64,000 nt of DNA from an uncultured Actinomycetes bacterium (lineage in GTDB: Bacteria; Actinomycetota; Actinomycetes; Nanopelagicales; Nanopelagicaceae): the NCBI GenBank assembly GCA_903825945.1, contig CAIKCJ010000014.1, positions 62,001 through 126,000 of the forward strand, given 5' to 3'. The translations under genes and the position numbers were made by a program. This document shows positions 38,081 to 46,344 of the stretch, in pieces. The notes below the pieces were generated by a model. It ran no database searches. It had not been told where the DNA came from and was given only the letters and a program-made list of their open reading frames with translations. Numbering within the stretch: the first letter of the stretch is position 1; each line of letters opens with the position of its first letter.

Positions 38081-38512
38081 TTAAAAGAGCCCTGGCAACA
38101 CCTCCGTAGAAACATCGGCAAATCCCTTTTCGCGATCCTCCAGATACGCACTCCATGCCTGCGCATCCCAAATTTCTAAACGCGTATTTGCGCCAATGAC
38201 TACGCACTCTTTTTCCAGAGTTGCATATGTGCGAAGAGCGCTTGGGATAGTGACGCGACCTTGCTTATCTGGGACTTCATCGTGAGCACCGGCAAACATC
38301 ACGCGCATGTAATCGCGCGCTGCTTTTTCAGTGACTGGCGCCTGGCGAAGTCGCTCTGTAATGGTTGTGAATTCTGCGATGGGAAATACATAGAGGCAGC
38401 GCTCCTGGCCTTTAGTAATAACAAGACCCTCTGCGAGCTCTTCACGGAATCGGGCAGGCAGGATCAAGCGACCCTTCTCGTCGAGCTTTGGCTCGTGAGT
38501 GCCCAGAAACAT
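38081..38512 (-). CDS. mraZ: Transcriptional regulator MraZ
   Basis: Ring-forming DNA-binding protein with two AbrB-like repeats that controls its own dcw operon. 143 residues: [24 protein letters not shown] is the first repeat and [16 protein letters not shown] the second, both with the D-x-KGR/QGR core. A strong AAAGGGGAG ribosome site precedes the ATG. Four AAAGTGG boxes upstream are its likely operator. Confidence 0.96.
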   Translation of the reverse strand: MFLGTHEPKLDEKGRLILPARFREELAEGLVITKGQERCLYVFPIAEFTTITERLRQAPVTEKAARDYMRVMFAGAHDEVPDKQGRVTIPSALRTYATLEKECVVIGANTRLEIWDAQAWSAYLEDREKGFADVSTEVLPGLF

Positions 38513-38573
38513 GAGCTTCTCCCCTTTTTCTTCGTTCTTTCACGCTCAATTCCCCCGAACTGTGCGATAAACC

Positions 38574-38651
38574 CCACTTTACTCCCTTTTTCTCCACTTT
38601 CAACCATCTACGCCCACTTTCTTTCCCGTTTCGGGCAGCGCACACCACTTT
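38574..38651 (-). promoter_or_regulatory. dcw promoter with four helically phased MraZ-type boxes
   Basis: On the minus strand AAAGTGG occurs at 38,574-38,580, 38,594-38,600, 38,614-38,620 and 38,645-38,651, spaced 20, 20 and 31 bases. TTGAAA (38,598-38,603), a 16-base spacer and TAAAGT (38,576-38,581) form a promoter whose two boxes overlap the first two repeats, so binding should block RNA polymerase. MraZ is known to bind direct repeats containing TGGGN or AAAGTG. An 8-bp dyad TTCGGGCA/TGCCCGAA (38,630-38,662) flanks the fourth box. Confidence 0.75.
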
Positions 38652-38679
38652 CTGTGCCCGAATGGATGGTTTTGAGCAT

Positions 38680-38704
38680 AAAAAAAGACCCTCGAGGGGT
38701 CTTA
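38680..38704 (-). terminator. Rho-independent terminator after the DUF3040 gene
   Basis: AAGACCC and GGGTCTT arms (38,685-38,703) around a short loop are followed on the minus strand by seven Ts. It separates the DUF3040 transcript from the dcw promoter. Confidence 0.85.
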
Positions 38705-38747
38705 GGTGAGCGTGAGCGTCTGGCTAATAAATGCCAGTACTCGTTGG

Positions 38748-39095
38748 TTAATTAAAGTTGCGGCGGTCCCAACGTCCTTCAAGACGATCGCTCCACGATG
38801 GCTTTTTCGCCTTATTTTTCGGCGCAAGCGTTGGGAGGCTGAAGTTGGTGACCACAAGGAAAAGACCCACGAGAGCAATAACAAAGCCAAGTAGGCCAAT
38901 AGCAATGATTTTCGCTATTAATCCGCCAAAAAGAAGGACCATTCCACCAAGGATAAGTAGAAGGCCAAGGAGCATGCGGCTACCTTTACGGGTACGTGCC
39001 TTGCCGGTTAGGGTCGAAACTAAGCGGGGATCATCCTGCTCAAATGCAGCTTCCATCTCCGCAAGCATTTTGCGTTCGTGGTCTGATAGAGGCAT
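38748..39095 (-). CDS. DUF3040 small membrane protein
   Basis: A 115-residue protein of an actinobacterial family of unknown function, commonly found near dcw and dinB genes. It starts MPLSDHERKMLAEMEAAFEQDDPRLVSTL, the typical family N-terminus, then has two hydrophobic helices (about 42-85) and a basic C-terminal tail. TATCCT lies six bases before the chosen ATG, indicating a leaderless transcript and supporting this start over an upstream one. A terminator follows. Confidence 0.85.
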   Translation of the reverse strand: MPLSDHERKMLAEMEAAFEQDDPRLVSTLTGKARTRKGSRMLLGLLLILGGMVLLFGGLIAKIIAIGLLGFVIALVGLFLVVTNFSLPTLAPKNKAKKPSWSDRLEGRWDRRNFN

Positions 39096-39101
39096 ACCAA
39101 C

Positions 39102-39107
39102 AGGATA
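39102..39107 (-). promoter_or_regulatory. Probable leaderless -10 element of the DUF3040 gene
   Basis: TATCCT is placed six bases before the ATG at 39,095. No ribosome site is visible in the intervening GTTGGT. Confidence 0.5.
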
Positions 39108-39185
39108 GAGCATCTTGCTTGGACGTCGCCATCCCAATCTCCTGTGAAAACGCCGTGCTTACTTCTGAATTACCTCACGCCTACC

Positions 39186-40385
39186 CTAATCGGCCTCCTC
39201 GGTAGCAGGAGTCTGCGGGCGAGCCGACAGAAGGCGAGCAGGGCGCACGCTTCCGCTACCAAATCGGGCACTGGCCTGATCCAGAGCAGCAGTCGCCTCA
39301 CGCCAGCCCCGATCGCGCTCCCCCAAGAGCATCTGCATGGGAACGCCATCGGCATCCACTAACCCTTCGAGGCCAATTCCGATGAGGCGGATTCGAGCTC
39401 GATCCAATCTCAGCCCTTCATACAACTTCTTAGCAACCTCGTAGCAATCTTGAAGTCCATCAATAGGTAATGGAACCGTTTTGGAGCGAGAAATTGTTTT
39501 GAAATCTGCGAAGCGAACTTTGATTGAGATTGTCTGTGCAGACATTTTTCGCGCACGCAGCCTCGCAGTCGCTTTCTCGGTCAGGCTCAATAGCTCGCGC
39601 AAGATCGCCTCTTGATCTTCTAGATCAAAAGGAAATGTCTCTGCAGCGCTAATGCTCTTGTCTGGTTCATCTGGAGTAACGGCTCTGTAATCGCGCCCCC
39701 ATGCAAGTTCATAGAGATGCACTCCGACTGATTCACCGAGTGCGCGAATGAGCGTCTGGCGTGGCGTATGTGCGATATCTGCAATTGTTCGCAAACCCAA
39801 CCGCGCCAACTCTTCATTTGTTTTTGGCCCCACTCCCCATATCGCTTTGACTGGAAGAGGATGCAAGAAATCAATGACTTTATTGGGGTCAATTTCAAGC
39901 AGACCATTTGGCTTGCAATGGTCTGATGCCAATTTTGCAATAAATTTTGTCGAAGCTATTCCCACAGAGCATGTGATCTTTTCTGCCTCAAATACTTCAG
40001 ATCGAATCTTCTCTCCAATTTCGCGACCACTACCAAGTAGTCGCTTTGATCCAGTGACATCAAGAAAGGCCTCATCAAGGGAAATGGGTTCGACAAGCGG
40101 TGTGTATCGCGCGAATATCTCCATCACCACTTCTGATACTTCTCGATACCGCGAATGGTGCGGTGGAACAAAGATTGCATGTGGTGCCATGCGCTGAGCT
40201 TGACCGACTGGCATCGCTGCACGAATACCGAATTTGCGCGCTTGGTAATTAGCCGAGAGAACTACTCCTCGCGATCCGCCTCCGACCACTACTGCTTTGC
40301 CTTGCAATGTTGGATCGTCTCGCTCTTCCACGGATGCAAAGAATGCATCCATATCAATATGCAAAATAGTTGAGTTCTCAGACAT
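39186..40385 (-). CDS. dinB: DNA polymerase IV, Y family (DinB)
   Basis: Translesion polymerase, 399 residues. The catalytic acids are intact: Asp11 in ILHIDMDAFFASVE and Asp104-Glu105 in SLDEAFLDV, so it is an active Pol IV rather than the inactive ImuB type. Thumb, little-finger and a C-terminal QMLLG segment (a likely clamp-binding motif) are present. The ATG overlaps the dnaE2 stop by 8 bases and has AGGAG upstream, so it should be co-expressed from the SOS promoter at 43,957. Confidence 0.92.
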   Translation of the reverse strand: MSENSTILHIDMDAFFASVEERDDPTLQGKAVVVGGGSRGVVLSANYQARKFGIRAAMPVGQAQRMAPHAIFVPPHHSRYREVSEVVMEIFARYTPLVEPISLDEAFLDVTGSKRLLGSGREIGEKIRSEVFEAEKITCSVGIASTKFIAKLASDHCKPNGLLEIDPNKVIDFLHPLPVKAIWGVGPKTNEELARLGLRTIADIAHTPRQTLIRALGESVGVHLYELAWGRDYRAVTPDEPDKSISAAETFPFDLEDQEAILRELLSLTEKATARLRARKMSAQTISIKVRFADFKTISRSKTVPLPIDGLQDCYEVAKKLYEGLRLDRARIRLIGIGLEGLVDADGVPMQMLLGERDRGWREATAALDQASARFGSGSVRPARLLSARPQTPATEEAD

Positions 40386-43300
40386 CTGAGACTCCTGCGG
40401 CGACCCCATAAACCTGCAGATTACGCCATTTTTTATAAGAGTCAGGGAGTTCCCAGGCCTGTGTTGCTCGCAAAGAGATTCCCTTTGGGCCGGTACGCCT
40501 CACCACTCCCCTCACGAGAAGGAGGGATGAATTAAAGATTAATTGATCGTTCTGCTCCTGAGCATCTTCAAAGAATGTAATGTCATTACAACCATATCCA
40601 TCATCAAGCGTAATGAAGATGACGCGCTTGCCAGAACGAATAGGCGGCATCTGGAGTGCAACTTTAACGCCAGCTACGAGAACGCTGGCTCTCGAACGTT
40701 GGTTAATAAGATCAGATGAACGTATTGCTCCAATGTGATTGAGAAAATCACCATAGAAGCTGAGCATATGAGTCGAGATATCCATTCCCGTAATAGATAA
40801 CTCGTTCTCAACAACATCCGATAATGAGATATCGGGTAATCCGCTAGGAGTTAGCGGTACGGCAGTAAGCGCAAGTGACATCTGATCCGAGCTCTGCGCC
40901 GAGCGCTTGTGCGAGTTGAGTGAATAAATATCCTGCAGATGAAGCAAGAGATCGCGTCGATTGAGACCTGATATCTGCAGTGAGTGAAGATCATCAAATG
41001 CGCCGAGCATTACTAACGCCTCTGCTGTTGGCCTACTTACCGATGTGCGATAAATAAAATCTGCAATATCGCTATAAGGTCTTCCTGAAATGATGCTTTG
41101 TATCTGTACATCATCGATTCCCTGGATATCCGATAGCGCCATTCTGATCTGATAACGGCCATCAACCTTCTCTACGCGATAGGTACTATCGGAACGATTG
41201 ATATCGATAGGAGCAATTCCTACACCAGACTGTCTAGCGTCGTCGAGTATTAAACGCTTGGGGTACATACCGGGATCATGGGTCAGTAACCCAGCTACAA
41301 AAGCAGCGGTGTGGTGGCTCTTTAGCCATGCCGATTGATATGTAGGGAGCGCAAAAGCTGCAGCATGAGCCTTGCAAAATCCAAAGGATGCGAAGGCGTG
41401 CAAGATATCCCAGAGTTCGGAGATTAACGTAGGTGCATACCCGCGTGCGGATGCTGCAGAATAGAACCATTCGCGCATCTGCGCACTGCCTTCTGGCGTT
41501 GACATCTGTCGGCGCCTCTCATCGCCTTCGGCCAGAGTAACTCCGGTGATAATCGAGATGATGCGAATAACTTGCTCATGAAAGACAACCACACCCTCTG
41601 TCTCGCGCAAAACATCGTGGAGATCTGGATGAATCAGATTCCGCTGCGAATATCCTTGGCGCGCATTTAAAAAGGGTCGAATCATGTCGCTCTTAACTGG
41701 ACCCGGCCTAAAGAGTGAGATATCGATAATCAGATCATTAAATGTATCTGGTGCGAACTTGCCTATGAGTTCGCGTTGCCCCGGACTTTCAATTTGAAAG
41801 ACCCCAATAGTTTTTGTTGATTTAATGAGATCAAAAGTTGCCGGATCATCGAGCGCTATAGAGTCGATATCGACCTGCTGCTGATCGACTCGCTCTATCT
41901 CTCGTAGCGCATAACTCATCGCTGATTGCATGCGGACGCCGAGAATGTCTAGTTTAAGTAAGCCAATTGCCTCTACATCATCTTTATCGAAAGTGAGCAT
42001 TGGATATCCGCTGGCATTAATATCCATCGGTGCATAGTCCAAGAGTTTCGAGTTAGAGAGAACGACAGCGCACGGATGCATAGCGAGGTTGCGTGGTAGC
42101 CCATAAAGTCTTTTGGCTAACTGCATAACTGTTTTGAGAATTGGTGTATCTATCTTCTCGCGCATATGGGAACGAGATTTGGCCAACATGTCGATCTCCA
42201 TGGGCGAGACTCCGAGCGCTGCCCCAACATCACGAATTGCATGTCGCGAGCGATAGCGCTCGACCATCGCCACCGTTGCGCACGAGGTATTGGCGCCAAC
42301 GGTGTAGCCACCACTAAATCCATAACGTGCAAAGACCGCGTCATAAATTTCAAGGCGCCTATCGGACTCCACATCGATATCAATATCTGGCAACTCGGCT
42401 CGCAAGGTCGAGCAGAAACGCTCCATAAGAAGCCCATGCCCGATTGGCTCTACCCCTGATATTCCTAAGAGATAACAGATAAGCGAGCCTGCGCCGCTAC
42501 CCCGTGCTGCAACTCTGATTCCACGCATGCGCGCCATATCTGCAACATCTGCAACGGTAAGGAAATAGGGCTCAAAACCAAGTGCAGTTACGGTCGCCAA
42601 CTCTTCATCGAGGCGAGATGCCGCCGCTACAGATAGCTCACCGGTATATCGACCGAGCGCTCCTTGGGTGCGTCGAGTGAGTTCGCTGCGATCTGCAACA
42701 TGCGGAAGATGAATCCCCCCTAAGCCAATATCGCGCCTTGGCGATAAACGCACTCGCTCTGCTAGATCATAGGTATCTGCGAGTAAGCGATTTCCGTTTC
42801 TCTCGCCAGCGACTCGAGCAATCTCATCGGCAACCCATCTCATCTCTTCGAAACTTTTTAAGTAGGCCTCACTATTGCTTCTCTCAACATGCTTAGCGGC
42901 AAGTGGAACGAGCTGGCGAGACGCATCCAAAATATCTGCAACCGGCCCATCATCTCGATTAAGCATCCGCACTTGATTAGTGAGTATTGCGGGCAATCCA
43001 TAGTCTCTAGCAAAACCTAAAGCTCGTGCAGCAAAGGGGGTAGAGAGCGCTCCTGATCCTGCGCGTAGGTGAGATGTGCATTCGATGAACTGGCCGGCAA
43101 AGAGCTCTGTGGTGGAGTGAAAGATGGAGAGTGCTTGCTCATAGCGTCTGGCATTAATAGCAGAGTGAAGTTCTGAGCGCGCGCCATGTAGCGCTATGAG
43201 ACGGGATGAATATGCGGATGCCTCTTCTAAAATTTTGTATGTGAGAATCTTCTCTTCACTCATATTAATTGTGGTCACTAAACGGTAGAGCGCATCGAGT

Positions 43301-43560
43301 GATCCAGGTTGTGCTAAAAGTGTGATCTGATTTTTCTTCTGTAGAAAACCAAGAGTGATCCCAAGAATTGGATCGATGCCATGGGACTCACAACTCTTAG
43401 CAAAGACGATCGCGCCGGCAAGAGATGATCTATCGGTGAGAGCGAGCGCAGTACCTCCTTGCTGCGCAGTTCGCTCAACGAGTTCTTCTGGCAGCGCAGT
43501 TCCATATTTAAAGGAGTAGCCGCTAGATGCATGGAGATGGGTAAATGAATTCTTGGACAT
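40378..43560 (-). CDS. dnaE2: Error-prone DNA polymerase III alpha subunit (DnaE2)
   Basis: Damage-inducible C-family polymerase, 1060 residues, about 110 shorter than DnaE1 here. Palm acids are kept (PDIDIDVESDRR and GLLKLDILGVR). The N-terminal PHP domain has lost metal ligands: HLHAS and TDRSS replace the HLHVH and TDHGN of DnaE1, so no proofreading is expected. It begins one base after the DUF6504 stop and overlaps dinB. No imuA' or imuB is in the window, although they usually accompany dnaE2 in actinobacteria. Confidence 0.92.
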   Translation of the reverse strand: MSKNSFTHLHASSGYSFKYGTALPEELVERTAQQGGTALALTDRSSLAGAIVFAKSCESHGIDPILGITLGFLQKKNQITLLAQPGSLDALYRLVTTINMSEEKILTYKILEEASAYSSRLIALHGARSELHSAINARRYEQALSIFHSTTELFAGQFIECTSHLRAGSGALSTPFAARALGFARDYGLPAILTNQVRMLNRDDGPVADILDASRQLVPLAAKHVERSNSEAYLKSFEEMRWVADEIARVAGERNGNRLLADTYDLAERVRLSPRRDIGLGGIHLPHVADRSELTRRTQGALGRYTGELSVAAASRLDEELATVTALGFEPYFLTVADVADMARMRGIRVAARGSGAGSLICYLLGISGVEPIGHGLLMERFCSTLRAELPDIDIDVESDRRLEIYDAVFARYGFSGGYTVGANTSCATVAMVERYRSRHAIRDVGAALGVSPMEIDMLAKSRSHMREKIDTPILKTVMQLAKRLYGLPRNLAMHPCAVVLSNSKLLDYAPMDINASGYPMLTFDKDDVEAIGLLKLDILGVRMQSAMSYALREIERVDQQQVDIDSIALDDPATFDLIKSTKTIGVFQIESPGQRELIGKFAPDTFNDLIIDISLFRPGPVKSDMIRPFLNARQGYSQRNLIHPDLHDVLRETEGVVVFHEQVIRIISIITGVTLAEGDERRRQMSTPEGSAQMREWFYSAASARGYAPTLISELWDILHAFASFGFCKAHAAAFALPTYQSAWLKSHHTAAFVAGLLTHDPGMYPKRLILDDARQSGVGIAPIDINRSDSTYRVEKVDGRYQIRMALSDIQGIDDVQIQSIISGRPYSDIADFIYRTSVSRPTAEALVMLGAFDDLHSLQISGLNRRDLLLHLQDIYSLNSHKRSAQSSDQMSLALTAVPLTPSGLPDISLSDVVENELSITGMDISTHMLSFYGDFLNHIGAIRSSDLINQRSRASVLVAGVKVALQMPPIRSGKRVIFITLDDGYGCNDITFFEDAQEQNDQLIFNSSLLLVRGVVRRTGPKGISLRATQAWELPDSYKKWRNLQVYGVAAGVSDV

Positions 43561-43561
43561 T

Positions 43562-43948
43562 TTATGCCGAGCCGGCTCTTCTTATATTGGAGTTGCTTGT
43601 AGTGGAGTTGCTTGCATGAGATGGCCTAGAGGTGGGGCGGATCTGCCACTTTCCAGTGATCTCATCGAGCTCAATCTCAAAGGTCGCTACTGCGCCCACG
43701 GGGGCAGCCTCTACTCGCCAGATCGCCTTGCCGCCATCATCGAGAATCTGGTCTTCTGCATTCCGGCCTCTGACATGGCTGCGATTGAGACGACCATCAT
43801 CAATTCGATTCCACCATCCCCCGGACTCGCGCCAACGAGAGACGATGCCGTGGACGTGAAAACGGACCCCTTTATAGATAAATTCCATGGGTTCACCCTC
43901 CGGGGCGATGACCGCTGGAGGTACTGGATTAGTGAGTTCTTCGAACAT
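43562..43948 (-). CDS. DUF6504-family small protein, first gene of SOS cassette
   Basis: A 128-residue protein. The conserved part is PMEFIYKGVRFHVHGIVSRW, then RESGGWWNR and WRVEA; the Ser/Asn-rich tail is probably disordered. Members of this family are encoded beside dnaE2 and Y-family polymerases in actinobacteria, but the function is not known. The ATG at 43,948 lies inside the SOS palindrome and TATCTT lies eight bases upstream, so a leaderless message is likely; an internal ATG at residue 21 is the alternative. Family naming is from memory of the pattern. Confidence 0.7.
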   Translation of the reverse strand: MFEELTNPVPPAVIAPEGEPMEFIYKGVRFHVHGIVSRWRESGGWWNRIDDGRLNRSHVRGRNAEDQILDDGGKAIWRVEAAPVGAVATFEIELDEITGKWQIRPTSRPSHASNSTTSNSNIRRAGSA

Positions 43949-43962
43949 ATGTTCGAAAGATA
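43940..43962 (-). promoter_or_regulatory. LexA/SOS box and -10 element of DUF6504-dnaE2-dinB
   Basis: TTCGAACATATGTTCGAA is an 18-bp perfect palindrome containing the actinobacterial SOS consensus TCGAAC-N4-GTTCGA. It covers the ATG of the DUF6504 gene and abuts TATCTT (43,957-43,962). LexA bound here would block both initiation of transcription and the start of the message. Confidence 0.92.
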
Positions 43963-44011
43963 ACCGCCCCCGCTGACAGTGGCAAGCCCCTCAGATCACC
44001 GCCGACTGCCG

Positions 44012-44017
44012 TAACCT
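44012..44017 (+). promoter_or_regulatory. Probable leaderless -10 element of the hydrolase-carotenoid operon
   Basis: TAACCT lies six bases before the ATG at 44,024. The 75-base gap to the divergent SOS cassette contains no ribosome site on the plus strand. Confidence 0.55.
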
Positions 44018-44023
44018 CTGCCT

Positions 44024-44827
44024 ATGCGTATGTGGCACCAGCGAAGCGGAAAGGCCACCAACCCGCAGACCACCCCGCCACTGGTGCTGATCCATGGCAT
44101 GGGCTCAGCCAGCACGGCCTGGAGGCTGATCGCGCCAGCTCTCAGCGAGCACCTGGATGTAATCGCCATAGATCTGCCTGGGCATGGCAATACGCCGCTG
44201 CCCAAAGACCAGGCAATGGACCCTTATTCGCTAGCCCTTCTCCTTAAGCAAGAGCTTGATGAGCTTGGCATCACGCGCATCCATGTAGCAGGCAACTCTC
44301 TCGGAGGCTGGATAGCCCTTGAACTCGCCGCCGCCTTCCCTGAGTTGGTATTGAGTGTTGTTGGGTTGGCGCCTGCGGGACTCTGGCTAGTCCCAGCGAC
44401 TCATCGACAAAAGCGCGGCGCCTTAGCGCGATATCTGGCCACTCTCACATATCCCATCGCTCCGTACCTGATGCAATATCAATGGGCGCGGCGAATTGGT
44501 TTCGCGGTCGTCAGTCCACTGTGGCGCGACCTACCGCTAGAAACATGCATCGACGCCACCGTTGCATATGGAACATCAGCCGGTTATTACCCAGCATGGG
44601 ATGGAATGCTCGGACGACGATTCGATAAAGCTATACCAGAGTCGCTGCCAGTCGCCGTTGTTTTCGGAGATCATGACAACACCTTGCCCGCTAAGCATTC
44701 ACAAGAGCGTTCGCTCGTTCCTGCACATACCAATTGGGTGCGAGTCGCTCAATCGGGTCATGCGCCTATGTGGGATCACCCAGATCAGATTGTCACAATC
44801 CTTCTGCAAACTGTGAACGCGGCATGA
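44024..44827 (+). CDS. Alpha/beta hydrolase at head of carotenoid operon
   Basis: A 267-residue serine hydrolase with the oxyanion segment VLIHGMGSA, nucleophile elbow GNSLGG (Ser92), Asp in FGDHDN (about 216) and His246 in SGHAPMW. There is no signal peptide, so it is cytosolic, with a hydrophobic cap region (about 120-170). Its stop overlaps the CrtA-like start as ATGA, so it is translated with the carotenoid genes. Its substrate is unknown; an ester or acyl-transfer step on a carotenoid is only one possibility. Confidence 0.85.
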   Translation: MRMWHQRSGKATNPQTTPPLVLIHGMGSASTAWRLIAPALSEHLDVIAIDLPGHGNTPLPKDQAMDPYSLALLLKQELDELGITRIHVAGNSLGGWIALELAAAFPELVLSVVGLAPAGLWLVPATHRQKRGALARYLATLTYPIAPYLMQYQWARRIGFAVVSPLWRDLPLETCIDATVAYGTSAGYYPAWDGMLGRRFDKAIPESLPVAVVFGDHDNTLPAKHSQERSLVPAHTNWVRVAQSGHAPMWDHPDQIVTILLQTVNAA

Positions 44828-45525
44828 TTACCGTTATCTATATTTGGAATATCAAGAAAAGCCCCCTCGCTGCTCTGCGTGCGCTTCGCCATATGGCCGC
44901 CGATCGGCGAGAGCTAAAAAGTGATCCTGCAATTTCATTCTTCAAACTTCTTGGAACTGGCTCTGGAAAAACTTTTACACCCAAAGATGCAGATGCTTAT
45001 ACCTGGGCCTTACTTATCACCATCAAGGAAGGCGAGCTGCAGCGATTTGATCAGAGTGAGAACATCACCGCATGGCGCGCAATTGCGCAAAACGAAGTTC
45101 GACTCACAGCACTTCCGATCGCTTCACACGGCTTGTGGTCGGGCAAAAACCCCTTCGATGATCCTGGTGCGGCGCAGGCACGCCTTGAGGCAGATCAATG
45201 GGACGGCAAAATATTGGCGATTACTCGCGCCAAGATCGCCTGGAGCAAGAATCTGAAATTCTGGAAGGCGGTGCCACCAGTAACAGCGAGCCTTCGAGGC
45301 AACCCAGGTCTTGAATATGCAATCGGTATTGGTGAGGCACCTATCGGCCTTCAGGGGACTCTCTCAGTATGGAGCGATGCTAAAAGCTTGCGGCAATTTG
45401 CCTACCAAGGCCAGGCGCACGCCGATGTCATTACTGCGACAGCGCGGGAACATTGGTATGACGAAGAGCTTTTCTCGAGGTTTGCGCTGATTGAGCAGCG
45501 TGGTCACTTTTGGGTGGCAGAATAA
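44824..45525 (+). CDS. CrtA-like spheroidene monooxygenase (carotenoid ketolase)
   Basis: A 233-residue member of the CrtA family, which adds keto groups to the C-2 end of acyclic carotenoids. Recognised from YIWNIKKSPLAALRALRHMA, FFKLLGTGSGKTFTPKDADAYTW, GSHGLWSG-like SHGLWSGKNPF and the C-terminal REHWYDEELFSRFALI. I placed the start at the ATG of the ATGA overlap with the hydrolase. Family call is from recalled pattern; the substrate may not be spheroidene itself. Confidence 0.75.
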   Translation: MITVIYIWNIKKSPLAALRALRHMAADRRELKSDPAISFFKLLGTGSGKTFTPKDADAYTWALLITIKEGELQRFDQSENITAWRAIAQNEVRLTALPIASHGLWSGKNPFDDPGAAQARLEADQWDGKILAITRAKIAWSKNLKFWKAVPPVTASLRGNPGLEYAIGIGEAPIGLQGTLSVWSDAKSLRQFAYQGQAHADVITATAREHWYDEELFSRFALIEQRGHFWVAE

Positions 45526-45529
45526 ACTC

Positions 45530-46342
45530 ATGTCGATTCGTCAGTACCGCCCACGCAGAATCAATCGTCATGGCGCGACGCGAAATCAAAACTTTCTCTT
45601 AGCACTTCTTGCGATCACAACAATTGCTTGCGAAATTTCTTATCCGCTCACGCACGGTGGTGCCTTAACCAATCTGACAATTGTGACTGTTTACTGTGCA
45701 GCTGCAGCGATGCTCCTGCATTCCTATCTGGCCTTTGGCAAGAAATTTGCGGTTCTCTTTGCATCAATCACTCTCATCTATTCCTTCGGCATTGAAGTAC
45801 TTGGAGTAAAAAGTGGTTGGCCATTTGGCACGTATCACTATGACTCATCCCTCGGTGTGGCGATAGCGGGCGTACCGCTCTTGGTTCCATTTGCTTGGGT
45901 GATGATGACGTATCCGACTTTGATCGCAGCGCGCAAAGTCGCACACGGTTGGGTCTTTCTCTACGGCGGACTAGGGCTCATGGCATGGGATATTTTCCTT
46001 GACCCACAGATGGTTGCTGCCGGGCGTTGGCATTGGAAGTTGGTCGGGCCACGTTCACCATTTGCTTCAGCAATCCCACTCTCCAATACCGCAGGTTGGT
46101 TATTTGCAGGCATGGGCATCATCGCTATTCTCAATTTTGCTCTGCCCAAAGAGCGCCGCAAAGCTGGCGCAAGTTCGACCCTGCCAGATCTTTTCTTAGC
46201 CTGGACTCTCTTTGCTGGGGTTGTAAGTAATCTCTTCTTCTTCCATCGTCCTGGCCTTGCGTTATTTGGTGGCTTCCTTGATGCCGCAATTTTGGCTCCA
46301 TATCTATTTGTCCTGCGCTTTGGGCGTCCGGATTTCGAATAA
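45530..46342 (+). CDS. cruF: CruF-like carotenoid 1,2-hydratase
   Basis: A 270-residue polytopic protein (about seven membrane segments) of the DUF422/CruF family, which adds water to the terminal psi-end double bond to make a 1-hydroxy group. Motifs are EVLGVKSGWPFGTYHY, GVPLLVPFAWVMMTYP and WDIFLDPQMVAAGRWHW. The ATG at 45,530 lies 4 bases after the CrtA-like stop. It is followed closely by a CruG-like glycosyltransferase, the usual partner. Confidence 0.85.
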   Translation: MSIRQYRPRRINRHGATRNQNFLLALLAITTIACEISYPLTHGGALTNLTIVTVYCAAAAMLLHSYLAFGKKFAVLFASITLIYSFGIEVLGVKSGWPFGTYHYDSSLGVAIAGVPLLVPFAWVMMTYPTLIAARKVAHGWVFLYGGLGLMAWDIFLDPQMVAAGRWHWKLVGPRSPFASAIPLSNTAGWLFAGMGIIAILNFALPKERRKAGASSTLPDLFLAWTLFAGVVSNLFFFHRPGLALFGGFLDAAILAPYLFVLRFGRPDFE

Positions 46343-46344
46343 GC

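Noticed and set aside
43553-43963. 136-residue plus-strand ORF opposite the DUF6504 gene
   Set aside because: Covered by the minus-strand gene that fits the SOS operon, spacing and family pattern; the plus ORF has no recognisable domain.
43996-44006. TCACCGCCGAC shared between the hydrolase upstream region and the rsmH leader dyad
   Set aside because: One 11-base match between G+C-rich spacers without any matching second arm is likely chance.
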